DNA of 64,000 nucleotides from Glycomyces niveus (GTDB taxonomy: Bacteria > Actinomycetota > Actinomycetes > Mycobacteriales > Micromonosporaceae). The notes beneath the pieces were generated by a model. It was not told the origin of the DNA. It saw nothing but the letters and a program-made list of their open reading frames with translations, and made no database searches. Each line of letters starts with the position of its first letter. Positions within the stretch are counted from its first letter, which is position 1. Of this stretch, positions 8,368 through 20,720 are shown piece by piece. Where the stretch lies: positions 184,190 to 248,189 of the forward strand of contig NZ_JAGFNP010000008.1 in assembly GCF_017592475.1 (NCBI RefSeq), read 5' to 3'. The position numbers were made by a program, and so were the translations under genes.

Positions 8368-9324
8368 GTGAAGCAGCCGTCTCTTCGACGCAAATGGATG
8401 TCCGCCGCCGTGGTCGGCGGCCTCCTGGTCACCGTCGGTTCCGGCCCCGCCTGGGCGCAGGACTCGCCGGAGGACATCAACGACGAGATCGACGCGCTCG
8501 ACGACGACCTCGCAGCGGCCGTCGAGGAGTACAACCAGCTGGCCTCCGAGGTCGACGAGAACCGCGAGCTCATCGACGAGACCGAGGCGAATCTGCAGAC
8601 GGCCGAGACCGAGCTCGACGGCCTGCGCGCCCAGCTCGCCGACTTCATCGCCGAGACCTATGTGGACCAGGGCATCGGGGACGCGGCGCTGCTGCTCGAG
8701 TCGGGCACGCCCGACGCGTTCGTGGAGCGCCTCGACCGGCTCAACTCCGCGAACCTCTACAACTTCAACCTCATGGACGAGCTGCGCACCGCGTCCGAGG
8801 AGTACGCCACCCAGCGCGACCTCCTCACCGACCTCCAGGCCGACCTCGAGACCGAGCAGGCCGAGCTGCAGAAGGCCGCCGACGAGCTCACCGACCGGAT
8901 GACCGACCTCGAAGAGGAGTGGAAGACGGCCGCGGGCGAGGAGGTCGTCGAGTACGACCTGCCGCACATGACGAACGAGCAGTGGACCATCGTCGACTTC
9001 GCGCTCGACCAGATCGGCGAGCCGTACGTGTGGGGCTCCGCCGGGCCGGACTCGTGGGACTGCTCGGGCCTCATGCTCGGCGCCTACGCCCAGGCCGGGA
9101 TCAGTCTGCCGCACAACGCGGCCGCGCAGTGGGACATGGTCGCGCACATCAGCGAGGACGAGCTCCAACCGGGCGACTTCGTGTTCTACAACGGCCTCGC
9201 GCACGTGGGCATGTACATCGGCAACGGCCTCATCGTCCACGCCCCGAACTCGACCACCGTCGTGAAGGTCGTCGAGGTCCACCACGGCAACAGCTACTAC
9301 GGCGCGGGCACGCTCCTGCACTAG
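8368..9324 (+). CDS. Secreted NlpC/P60 peptidoglycan endopeptidase with N-terminal coiled coil
   Basis: This 318-aa secreted cell-wall hydrolase has a signal peptide ending near PAWAQ, a long acidic coiled coil (about 35-195) and a C-terminal NlpC/P60 domain (about 200-318). Catalytic residues are Cys232 in SWDCSGLM and His279 in GLAHVGMY, with His291 in IVHAPN. It resembles RipA/RipB-like or CwlO-like D,L-endopeptidases, where the coiled coil controls activity. GTG 8368 follows AAGGAG by 10 nt; the GTG/ATG alternatives upstream have no such site. A paralog lies at 60592-61530 under a c-di-AMP riboswitch; no such riboswitch is seen here. Confidence 0.9.
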   Translation: MKQPSLRRKWMSAAVVGGLLVTVGSGPAWAQDSPEDINDEIDALDDDLAAAVEEYNQLASEVDENRELIDETEANLQTAETELDGLRAQLADFIAETYVDQGIGDAALLLESGTPDAFVERLDRLNSANLYNFNLMDELRTASEEYATQRDLLTDLQADLETEQAELQKAADELTDRMTDLEEEWKTAAGEEVVEYDLPHMTNEQWTIVDFALDQIGEPYVWGSAGPDSWDCSGLMLGAYAQAGISLPHNAAAQWDMVAHISEDELQPGDFVFYNGLAHVGMYIGNGLIVHAPNSTTVVKVVEVHHGNSYYGAGTLLH

Positions 9325-9336
9325 TGCGACACGCCG

Positions 9337-9370
9337 AAAGGCCCCGCGAGCGATGCTCGCGGGGCCTTTT
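9337..9370. terminator. Bidirectional terminator
   Basis: A strong stem (AAGGCCCCGCGAGC with its complement, loop GAT) is followed by TTTT at 9367-9370 and preceded by AAA. It lies between the convergent NlpC/P60 and osaC-like genes. Confidence 0.85.
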
Positions 9371-9397
9371 CGGTTGTGTTGCTTGCGAGCTCGCCCG

Positions 9398-11458
9398 CTA
9401 CATCGGCTCCACGGCGATGCGTGCGAGCCGTAACCTGGGATCGCAGCGCACGACGAGGATCGCGATGTCGTCGCGCGGGGACTCGGGGGAGAACGCCTCG
9501 ACGGCCTCGAGCAGCGCGGTGGCGATCTGCCTGGCGCCCTTGCCCGCCGCGTCACGCACCGCGCGCTCGATGCGCTCGTGGCCGAACATGGCGGCGCCGT
9601 CGCGGCGCTCGGTGACGCCGTCGGTGAAGAAGACGAGGGCGTCCCCGGCGTCGAGGCGCACCTCCTCGGGGTTGACCTTCACGTCGGGGAAGAGCCCCAC
9701 GGCGGTGCCTTCGCGGCCGACCCAGGAGGTCTCGCCGTCGGCGCGCAGCAGCAGCGGCTTCTCGTGGCCCGAGAGGCACAGGGTCGCGTTCAGGGTGCCG
9801 TCCCGGCGCGGGTCGAGCAGCGCCGAGGCGATGGTCGCGTAGCGCATGTCGCCGGGCTGCTCGAGGAGCGTGGCGTTGAGCAGTTCGAGGGCGCGCGGGA
9901 GCGGGCGGCCGTCGCGGGCCATGACCCGCAGGACGTCGCGCACGACGCCGGTGACGGCCGCGGCCTGCGCGCCCTTGCCGCACACGTCGCCGATCGCCAC
10001 CCACAGGCGGTGGTCGGCGAGCTCGGTCGCGTCGTAGAAGTCGCCGCCGACCTCGGTGCCGGACACCGGACCGGGCCCGGACCCGGGCAGGCGGCGGGCC
10101 GTGGCGGGCAGGTACTCGGCGGCGAAGGAGACGCCGGCGACGTCGGGCAGCGAGCCCGGCATGAGCGCGGCCTGCAGCTCGTTGGCGACGGCCTGGCGCT
10201 CGGCGTGGATGCGGGCGTTGTCGAGGGCGAGCGCGCTGCGCTTGGCGAGGTCGGCGACCACCGCGCGCTCCTCTGAGGAGTGCTGGCGTTCGACGTGCTT
10301 GCCGACGGTGAGTACCCCGATGGTGGCGCCGCGCGCCGAGAGCGGCACGGCGATGCCGTCGAGGCCGCGCGGGACCGGCAGCTCCATGCCCGTCCAGCCG
10401 TCGGTGGCGAGCGCCGCGGCCAGGGCCGGGGCGGCGGTGTCGAGCTTGCTGCGCAGGTGCTCGAGCTCGCTCTCCTCGGCGTGCGTGAGCGAGGCGAGGC
10501 GCAGGTCGCCGCCGTCGCCCGTCAGGTGGACGGCGGCCCAGCGGCCGAGCTGCGGGACGACGAGCTGCGGGATGAGCGCCACGGTCAGGTGCTCTTCGAG
10601 CGAGTGCGCGAGCAGCTCGCCGGCTTCGGCGAGGTAGGTGAGCCAGCCGGAGCGGCGCTGCTCGTCGGTGCGCATACGGTCGATCTGGATCGCGAGCGCG
10701 ATGCGCTCGGCGACGAGTTCGGCGAGGGGCCGCCAGGTCGGCTCGGGCTCCCCGGCGAGCATGAGCTTGCCGCAGGCGGGGGCGGTGAGCGGGAGCGGGA
10801 CGGCGACCGCGACGGTGCCGACGTCGCCGAACTTGGCGAGGATCTGCGCGCCGGCCCCGTCGCCCGCGTCGTACTCGATCGCGCCGCCCGCGGCGGCGGT
10901 CGCGTCGTGGCAGCGGGCCAGGAGCTCGGTGACGAGCTGGTCGACCGGCAGCCGCGACTGGATCGCGGGCGCGACGGTGAGGAGCGCGGCGAGCTGGCCG
11001 AGGTCGGGCAGGTGCGGGTCGGCGGCGGCGTCCGGGTCGGGCCGGGTGGCGGGCCGGGCGTCGGGGTCGCGGTCGATGCGAAACCAGATGGACTTGCCGG
11101 TCGCGTCGTGCGTGGTGCCCCACGAGGACGCGAACCGGTCGACGAGGAGCAGGCCGCGCCCGCCCTCGGCGGTGACCTCGGGCATCGCGGTGTCGAGGGG
11201 GTCGATGCCGCCGGAGCGGTAGTCGGTGACGGTGACGCGCACGCCGATGGGGTCGGCCGCGACCGTGAGGTTGATGTCGGTGCCGGCGTGGACGACGCCG
11301 TTGGTCGCCAGCTCGGTCGTGAGCAGCAGGGTCTCGTCCAGCAGCTCGGTGAGCCCGGCCTCGGTCAGCACCGCGCGCACGGCGGCGCGGGCGGCGGCGG
11401 GGGAGCGGTCGTCGGCCGGGAGCCGGAGGCGCCGGGCGAACCTCTCGGGGTACGTCAC
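9398..11458 (-). CDS. osaC: OsaC-like stress regulator: RsbW-type kinase domain, GAF domains and PP2C phosphatase
   Basis: This 686-aa cytoplasmic regulator has an N-terminal HATPase/RsbW-like anti-sigma domain (about 1-125; TELATNGVVHAG and EGGRGLLLVDRF), two GAF-like sensor segments (about 150-440) and a C-terminal SpoIIE/PP2C phosphatase (about 455-680; GGDFYDA, IGDVCGKGA, FTDGVTER, RDDIAILV). That order matches Streptomyces OsaC, which modulates SigB activity after osmotic stress. Its position, divergent from an osaA-like hybrid kinase followed by osaB, repeats the S. coelicolor layout. GTG 11458 is chosen because the upstream frame is low-complexity shadow. Expected partners are a STAS protein, such as the one at 17130, and a sigma factor not in this window. 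Confidence 0.85.
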   Translation of the reverse strand: MTYPERFARRLRLPADDRSPAAARAAVRAVLTEAGLTELLDETLLLTTELATNGVVHAGTDINLTVAADPIGVRVTVTDYRSGGIDPLDTAMPEVTAEGGRGLLLVDRFASSWGTTHDATGKSIWFRIDRDPDARPATRPDPDAAADPHLPDLGQLAALLTVAPAIQSRLPVDQLVTELLARCHDATAAAGGAIEYDAGDGAGAQILAKFGDVGTVAVAVPLPLTAPACGKLMLAGEPEPTWRPLAELVAERIALAIQIDRMRTDEQRRSGWLTYLAEAGELLAHSLEEHLTVALIPQLVVPQLGRWAAVHLTGDGGDLRLASLTHAEESELEHLRSKLDTAAPALAAALATDGWTGMELPVPRGLDGIAVPLSARGATIGVLTVGKHVERQHSSEERAVVADLAKRSALALDNARIHAERQAVANELQAALMPGSLPDVAGVSFAAEYLPATARRLPGSGPGPVSGTEVGGDFYDATELADHRLWVAIGDVCGKGAQAAAVTGVVRDVLRVMARDGRPLPRALELLNATLLEQPGDMRYATIASALLDPRRDGTLNATLCLSGHEKPLLLRADGETSWVGREGTAVGLFPDVKVNPEEVRLDAGDALVFFTDGVTERRDGAAMFGHERIERAVRDAAGKGARQIATALLEAVEAFSPESPRDDIAILVVRCDPRLRLARIAVEPM

Positions 11459-11922
11459 GGGCCCCAGTCTATGCCCGTCGGGCCCCTGCCTGCGGGACCG
11501 CGTCGCCGCGCCGGGTCCCGGTGCGGGGCGGCTCGCGGTCGTCGCACGATGCCGTTGTGCGCCAAAGGGAAACGTGGGAACGGCGGCCGCCCGGTGGGGC
11601 GGCCGCCGTTCAGGAGTCGATCCGTGCGCTCTCGTACGCCGTTGATCAGCGCGCGCCTGCCCCCTACCGGGCGGGGGGCGGGCATGCGTCTCCAAGGGGT
11701 GCGGCGCTCTCGCGGTCTCCACTGATCGTTCGAACTCGCCCGCGGGAGCGCTGCGAATATGCACACGCACCACACGAGGCACCGGTTGCGAGCTTCTGTC
11801 AGTTTTCTTTCGCTAACGTGCGGTGACCGAGCACAATGCCCTGAGTAACCTGCCTTCACGTTTGCCGCACTTATGTGACAACCTGGTACCGAAGCCTGTC
11901 TACGCAGCTGAGGAACCACGAC
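11459..11922. other. 464-nt divergent intergenic region osaC/osaA
   Basis: No gene is convincing here. The main structure is a perfect 14-bp hairpin (arms 11579-11592 and 11597-11610, loop GGTG) without a T-run. The part nearest osaA (11780-11880) is less GC-rich and should hold the promoters, but I could not assign a -35/-10 pair firmly. Confidence 0.5.
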
Positions 11923-16373
<4,451 letters not shown>

Positions 16374-16377
<4 letters not shown>

Positions 16378-16928
16378 GCACCGCCCGCGTCCTGCTCGTT
16401 GACGACCGTTCCGAGAACCTCCTCGCCCTGGAAGCCATCCTCCAAGGGCTGCCGGTGAACACGATCGCCGTCACCTCCGGGGAGGAGGCGCTGAAGCGGC
16501 TCCTCTCGGAGGACTACGCGGCGATCCTGCTGGACGCGCAGATGCCCGGCATGGACGGATTCGAGACCGCGCGGCACATCAAGCAGCGCGAGAAGACCCG
16601 CCACACCCCGATCATCTTCCTCACCGCCGCCGACCGCGACGCGCATCTGGCGATGCGCGGGTACTCGGTGGGCGCGGTCGACTACATCACCAAGCCGTTC
16701 GACCCGTGGATGCTGCGCACCAAGGTGAAGGTCTTCATCGACCTGTGGGCGCAGGGCCAGGCCCTCCGCCAGACCTCCGAGCGCACCCGCGACCTCCGCG
16801 AACGTGAAGGCCACCTCACCCGCCGCCTCGACCAGGTCCGCGACGCGCTCGCCGCCTGGCAGGACGGCCGCGAGGCCGACCCCGAGATCGACCGCATCCT
16901 AGGGATGCTGGAGCCGGGGCAGGCGTAA
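16374..16928 (+). CDS. osaB: OsaB-like response regulator with C-terminal coiled coil
   Basis: This 184-aa protein has an N-terminal receiver domain (about 1-120) with phospho-acceptor Asp54 in LLDAQMPGMDG, acidic pocket DD at 10-11, and the conserved Lys in ITKPFD. A charged helical segment (about 135-175) follows instead of a DNA-binding domain. ATG 16374 overlaps the osaA stop by 4 nt, with TTGGAGG upstream. It is the expected phosphotransfer partner of OsaA. With no output domain it probably acts by protein-protein contact. Confidence 0.88.
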
Positions 16929-17129
16929 GGGCACGCTGCGGAGGTTCGACCGCCGATGGGGCCCCCGCGCCGGGCGAGCCTGCGAGCCGGCTTTGCGCAC
17001 GGCAACCCTGACAGGCGGGTGTGACAGCGCGGCCTCGCTGCGTGTTCGAACGGCAAGGGCGACAAGGTTTCGCGTTCTATCCGTCGCGGGGCCTCCTGCT
17101 TTCGGTCGAAACCGGTTAGGGTTGTCCTC

Positions 17130-17573
17130 GTGGTGCACCAAAAGCTCGACATCTCGGTATACCGCGAGGCGAACGAGACGATCGTGGTGCTGACCGGCGA
17201 AATCGACCTGCACACCGCGCCTCGGCTCTCCGCGGCCGTGGACGCCGCCCTCGTGGACGACCCTGTGCGCGTCGTCCTCGACATGCAGGGCGTGACCTTC
17301 TGCGACTCGCGCGGACTGGGCACGCTCGTCGTCCTCGCGCGCGCGGCGGCCCGCTCCCGGGCCGTGCTCGTCCTCGCCAACCTCGGCGACTTCCTCAAGC
17401 GGCTCCTCGCCGTCTCCGGCATCGGCGAGCACTTCGTCATCCGCGAGCCCGCCCCCGAAGCCGAGACCCCCACGCTGGGCCTCAGCGACGTCGAGGAGAC
17501 CGGCACCGACAGCGGTCAGACCCTCGGCCGTCCCGACTCAGCCTCAGACTCCGGCCAGGAGCCCCCGCGATGA
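17130..17573 (+). CDS. STAS-domain anti-anti-sigma factor (RsbV/SpoIIAA type)
   Basis: This 147-aa protein has a STAS domain (about 5-108) with GEIDLHTAPRL and the regulatory phosphoserine site Ser60 in TFCDSRGLGTL, where an RsbW-like kinase phosphorylates and a PP2C phosphatase dephosphorylates. A disordered acidic tail of about 35 residues (SGQTLGRPDSASDSG) follows. It starts at GTG 17130. Together with the OsaC-like RsbW/PP2C protein nearby it could form a partner-switching module releasing a sigma factor. Its stop overlaps the next start by 4 nt. Confidence 0.88.
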   Translation: MVHQKLDISVYREANETIVVLTGEIDLHTAPRLSAAVDAALVDDPVRVVLDMQGVTFCDSRGLGTLVVLARAAARSRAVLVLANLGDFLKRLLAVSGIGEHFVIREPAPEAETPTLGLSDVEETGTDSGQTLGRPDSASDSGQEPPR

Positions 17574-18922
17574 ACCTCTCCACCACGGCCCAGGCGATCC
17601 TCGCCGCGGCCGCCCTCTTCGCGCTGGGCGGCATCCTGCTCACCTGGATCGGCCTGGCCCGCAAGGCCAAGGGCCTCCTCGTCTCCGGCGTCGCGCTGCT
17701 CTTCGCGGGCGGCGCGACCGTCCTCGCGTGGGCGATCGTCGAAGGAACAGGCGCGCAGGCGTTCGCGGTCGGCCTCGCCGCGGCGCTCGTGCCCGCGCCG
17801 GTCCTCGTCGGCACGTTCCTGTGGCTCGGCCGCTACCGTCGCCGTCCGTGGCTCGTGCTCGCGTTCTGCTTCGGCTGGGGCGCGTGCGTCGCGACGGCGA
17901 TCTCCCTGATCGTCAACACCAGCGCGTCGGTCATCCTCGAGAAGAACGACCTCGACCCGAACCTCGCGGCAGTGGTCTCCGCGCCCGTCATCGAGGAGAT
18001 CACGAAGCTCCTCGGCCCCCTCCTCGTGTACTGGACCGCCCGCCGCCACCTCACCGGCACCCTCGACGCGATCGTCTACTGCGGCCTCGCCGGGGCCGGG
18101 TTCGCGATCGCCGAGAACGTCCTCTACGCCTCCGGCGCGTACCTGAACGGCGCCGAGTCCCTCGACGTCGCCGCCGGGATCGCGCAGGTGACGATCCTCG
18201 TCGCGGTGCGCGGCCTCGCGACGATGTTCGCGCACCCGCTCATGACGGGCCTGTCGGCGATCGGCCTGGGCAAGGCCGCCCGCCGTCCCGGCCGCAAGGG
18301 CCTGCAGACCGTCTGGATCATCGGGATGATGCTGTGCGGCATGGGACTGCACGCCCTGTGGAACGGGTCCTCCGTGCTCGGCGTCAACCTCGACATGCCC
18401 GCGCTGTGGTTCGCGCTCTACCCGGCGTTCCTCGCGCCCCTGTTCTTCACGATGGTCGGCGCGGCCCTGTGGCTGCGCGCCGCCGACGCCCGCCGCACGC
18501 AGGTCGCGCTCGCCCCGATGGTCGCCGCGGGGCAGGTCTCGCCGCCCGAGCTGGCGTCGCTCGCGACGTTCTCGCGCCGCGCCGCCGCGCGCGCCTGGGC
18601 GTACCGCTACGCCGGGGCGCCCGGCGAGGCGGCCATGAAGGACTTCCAAAGGGCCGCCTCCGATCTCGCCGAGCAGTACGACCTCGCCTCGATCGGCCGG
18701 CCTTGGGACCGGGCCCTTATCGAGCACGCCGCGCACACCATGAACGCGGCCCGCGCGGTCTACGCGGGCCGCGACCCGCACACGCCCGCCGCCCTCTGGG
18801 ACGGCCGCCAGTACCACGTGACCTTCCCCGACGGGCAGATGCGCGCCGTGGACGCGCCCCCGCAGCCGGTGATGCCGCTTCCGGTGGCGCCCCCGCCTGC
18901 GTACCCTGGCACGTATGCATGA
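17570..18922 (+). CDS. PrsW-family intramembrane metalloprotease
   Basis: This 450-aa polytopic membrane protein carries the PrsW signature residues: E142-E143 in PVIEEITKLL, E182 in GFAIAENVLY, H222 in AHPLMTG and H261 in HALWNG. PrsW in Bacillus makes the first cut in the anti-sigma factor RsiW, releasing an ECF sigma factor. Eight or nine membrane spans precede a cytosolic tail of about 130 residues ending in a Pro-rich stretch (PLPVAPPPAYPG). ATG 17570 overlaps the STAS gene stop, so the two are co-translated. The substrate here is unknown; no anti-sigma/sigma pair is adjacent. Confidence 0.85.
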   Translation: MNLSTTAQAILAAAALFALGGILLTWIGLARKAKGLLVSGVALLFAGGATVLAWAIVEGTGAQAFAVGLAAALVPAPVLVGTFLWLGRYRRRPWLVLAFCFGWGACVATAISLIVNTSASVILEKNDLDPNLAAVVSAPVIEEITKLLGPLLVYWTARRHLTGTLDAIVYCGLAGAGFAIAENVLYASGAYLNGAESLDVAAGIAQVTILVAVRGLATMFAHPLMTGLSAIGLGKAARRPGRKGLQTVWIIGMMLCGMGLHALWNGSSVLGVNLDMPALWFALYPAFLAPLFFTMVGAALWLRAADARRTQVALAPMVAAGQVSPPELASLATFSRRAAARAWAYRYAGAPGEAAMKDFQRAASDLAEQYDLASIGRPWDRALIEHAAHTMNAARAVYAGRDPHTPAALWDGRQYHVTFPDGQMRAVDAPPQPVMPLPVAPPPAYPGTYA

Positions 18923-19373
18923 GGGACCCATCGGGCCCACCTCCTGGACCGCTCCCGAAGCGCACCTGCCGCGCTCGGGGAGGCCCCGCTGGAGGGAGCC
19001 CCATCCAGTCCGCGTCGGCCCCGTGGCGGCCGGCTCGGTCCTGTCCGGGCTGTGGGTGCTCCTATGGCTCTTGGCGTACGCCAGGAGCTCGGGGGAGGCC
19101 CTGCCTACGGGGGCGGGCTTCGCCTGGGTGACTTTGGCCGCGAGTACGATCGGAGCGGTCGCCGCCGCGCTGCTGGCGCGCTACGGTGACCGCGGTGCAG
19201 CGGTCGGCGTAGCGGCGGTCGCAGGGACGGCCGCTGGCGTCACGGGGCTCTCATGCGAGCTGTATCTTTTGCTGACCGGCGACTGGATCCTGTGGTTACA
19301 TCGACCGCAGGTCGCCACATCCTTCAGTAGGTCGTATCGAACGGCTGCCCAATCGGGCCGCAGGTTCCAATGA
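18915..19373 (+). CDS. Small hypothetical membrane protein
   Basis: The 152-aa product is not recognised. It has about three or four hydrophobic segments (residues 33-55, 68-87, 95-110 and 112-128) after a Pro/Arg-rich N terminus, and a hydrophilic tail. The start overlaps the end of the PrsW gene by 8 nt and the stop abuts the next gene, which supports membership in the same transcript. Confidence 0.5.
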   Translation: MHEGPIGPTSWTAPEAHLPRSGRPRWREPHPVRVGPVAAGSVLSGLWVLLWLLAYARSSGEALPTGAGFAWVTLAASTIGAVAAALLARYGDRGAAVGVAAVAGTAAGVTGLSCELYLLLTGDWILWLHRPQVATSFSRSYRTAAQSGRRFQ

Positions 19374-19394
19374 GTGAGAAGACGGGGACGGATC

Positions 19395-19901
19395 GTGTCG
19401 TATTTCGCTGTGGCTGTGGGCCGCGAGGGCGACGAGTGGGAGGCCGCGGAGGTCGACCTCGACGCTGTTGCCGACGTCGAGGACGCGGCCGAGGTCATGC
19501 GTGAGGCTTTCCCTGACGCCGACCTGACACTGCTGTTCGTCGACGCCGACGACGAGTACCTGACGGTGATGCGCCTCGACAACGGCGACGACCTGCGCAC
19601 CTTCGGGTCCGACGCCGAGTACGCGTCGCAGTCGCGCCTGGGCGAGGCCCTGCTGGGCGACCTCGAGCCCGAGGACACCGAGGAGATCGACACCGAGGAC
19701 GAGGAGTCGATCTCGGCCCGCCCGACCGAGCTCGACGCCGAGCCCGTCGGCGAGGCGGACGTGCTGGGCGACCTGGGCGTGCCCGGTTCGACCCTGCTGG
19801 CACTGTGCGCCAAGGAGGGCATGATGCCCTCTGACGTCGTCTCCGAGGTCGCCAAGGCCATCGGGTTCACCGAGGCCCTGGAAGACGCCACCGGCTCCTA
19901 G
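19395..19901 (+). CDS. tRNA adenosine deaminase-associated protein
   Basis: The 168-aa acidic protein belongs to the actinobacterial family found next to tadA. Visible features are SYFAVAVGREGDEWEA at the N terminus, an acidic linker (EPEDTEEIDTEDEESI) and the conserved C-terminal LGVPGSTLLALCAKEGMMPSDV. GTG 19395 matches the usual family start (MSYFAV); the ORF extends to 19374. Its biochemical role is unknown. It ends 11 nt before tadA, consistent with one transcript. Confidence 0.8.
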   Translation: MSYFAVAVGREGDEWEAAEVDLDAVADVEDAAEVMREAFPDADLTLLFVDADDEYLTVMRLDNGDDLRTFGSDAEYASQSRLGEALLGDLEPEDTEEIDTEDEESISARPTELDAEPVGEADVLGDLGVPGSTLLALCAKEGMMPSDVVSEVAKAIGFTEALEDATGS

Positions 19902-19912
19902 GCCGCAGCCCC

Positions 19913-20455
19913 ATGCAGTCCCGCCGCGAGGTCCACGAGCAGTGGATGCGCCGCGCCCTCGCGGTCGCGCGCACCGGAGGCCTTCCGGCGGACCCCGAGC
20001 CCCGCTCGAGGCCGGGCGCCCCGGCACACCCGGCCGACACCCCAGCCGCACCCCGACTGGATCTGCCCGTCGGCGCCCTCGTCATAGGGCCCGACGGGAA
20101 CGAACTCGCCGCGGCCGCCAATGCCCGTGAGGCCCTAGGCGACCCGACCGCGCACGCCGAAGTCCTGGCGCTGCGCGCGGCGGCGGCCGCGCACGGCGAC
20201 GGGTGGCGGCTGGAGAGCTGCACCCTCGTGGTCACGTTGGAGCCGTGCACGATGTGCGCGGGCGCGGCGGTACTCGCCCGGGTGGGTGAAATCGTGTTCG
20301 GCGCTTGGGAACCGAAGACGGGCGCGGTCGGCTCCCTCTGGGACGTCGTCCGCGACCCGCGCCTCAACCACAACCCCGACGTCTACGGCGGCGTCCTAGA
20401 AGCCGAGTCCGCGGCGATGCTCCGGGAGCATTTCGGGCGGAGCCCGGATAGCTGA
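19913..20455 (+). CDS. tadA: tRNA-specific adenosine deaminase
   Basis: TadA converts A34 to inosine in tRNA-Arg(ACG). The zinc site and proton shuttle are present: H81-A-E83 and P111-C112-T-M-C115. At 180 aa it is longer than the usual 150-165 because of a Pro/Ala-rich insert at residues about 23-47, between helix 1 and DLPVGALV. The last codons lead into a repeat-rich intergenic stretch. Confidence 0.92.
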   Translation: MQSRREVHEQWMRRALAVARTGGLPADPEPRSRPGAPAHPADTPAAPRLDLPVGALVIGPDGNELAAAANAREALGDPTAHAEVLALRAAAAAHGDGWRLESCTLVVTLEPCTMCAGAAVLARVGEIVFGAWEPKTGAVGSLWDVVRDPRLNHNPDVYGGVLEAESAAMLREHFGRSPDS

Positions 20456-20469
20456 CACAGCGGGCACCA

Positions 20470-20711
20470 GCCTTCAGATCGGACCCCTGGGGACCCCCGA
20501 TTGCAATGGTGCCGCATGGGTCCGACAAGGCTCTCCGGCTTGGGCGTTTCCCGGCGCGAGCCTTCAAATCGGACACACGCAGGACCCCCGAATCCAAGAG
20601 TGACATCGGCGTCCGACACCTCGCGGTGCTTCGGGCGTTTCGCGGCTCTCGCCTTCAAAACGGACAAACGAAGGACCCCCGATGCCAAGGGTGGCACGGG
20701 GGTCCGACAGC
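20470..20711. repeat. Three tandem copies of a 90-nt repeat
   Basis: Units begin with GCCTTCA at 20470, 20560 and 20651 (spacing 90 and 91). Each carries ATCGGAC-like, GGACCCCCGA and GTCCGACA blocks with a degenerate middle. Each unit can fold through GGAC/GTCC pairs. The third unit ends about 10 nt before the stop of the minus-strand Fe-S gene. No transposase is nearby. A related block is found at 52776-52833. Confidence 0.8.
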
Positions 20712-20720
20712 GTCGCGAGC

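Noticed and set aside
11610..11680. Possible gene remnant on the minus strand ending AYESARIDS-stop
   Set aside because: Only about ten codons lie between in-frame stops, which is too little to call a pseudogene.
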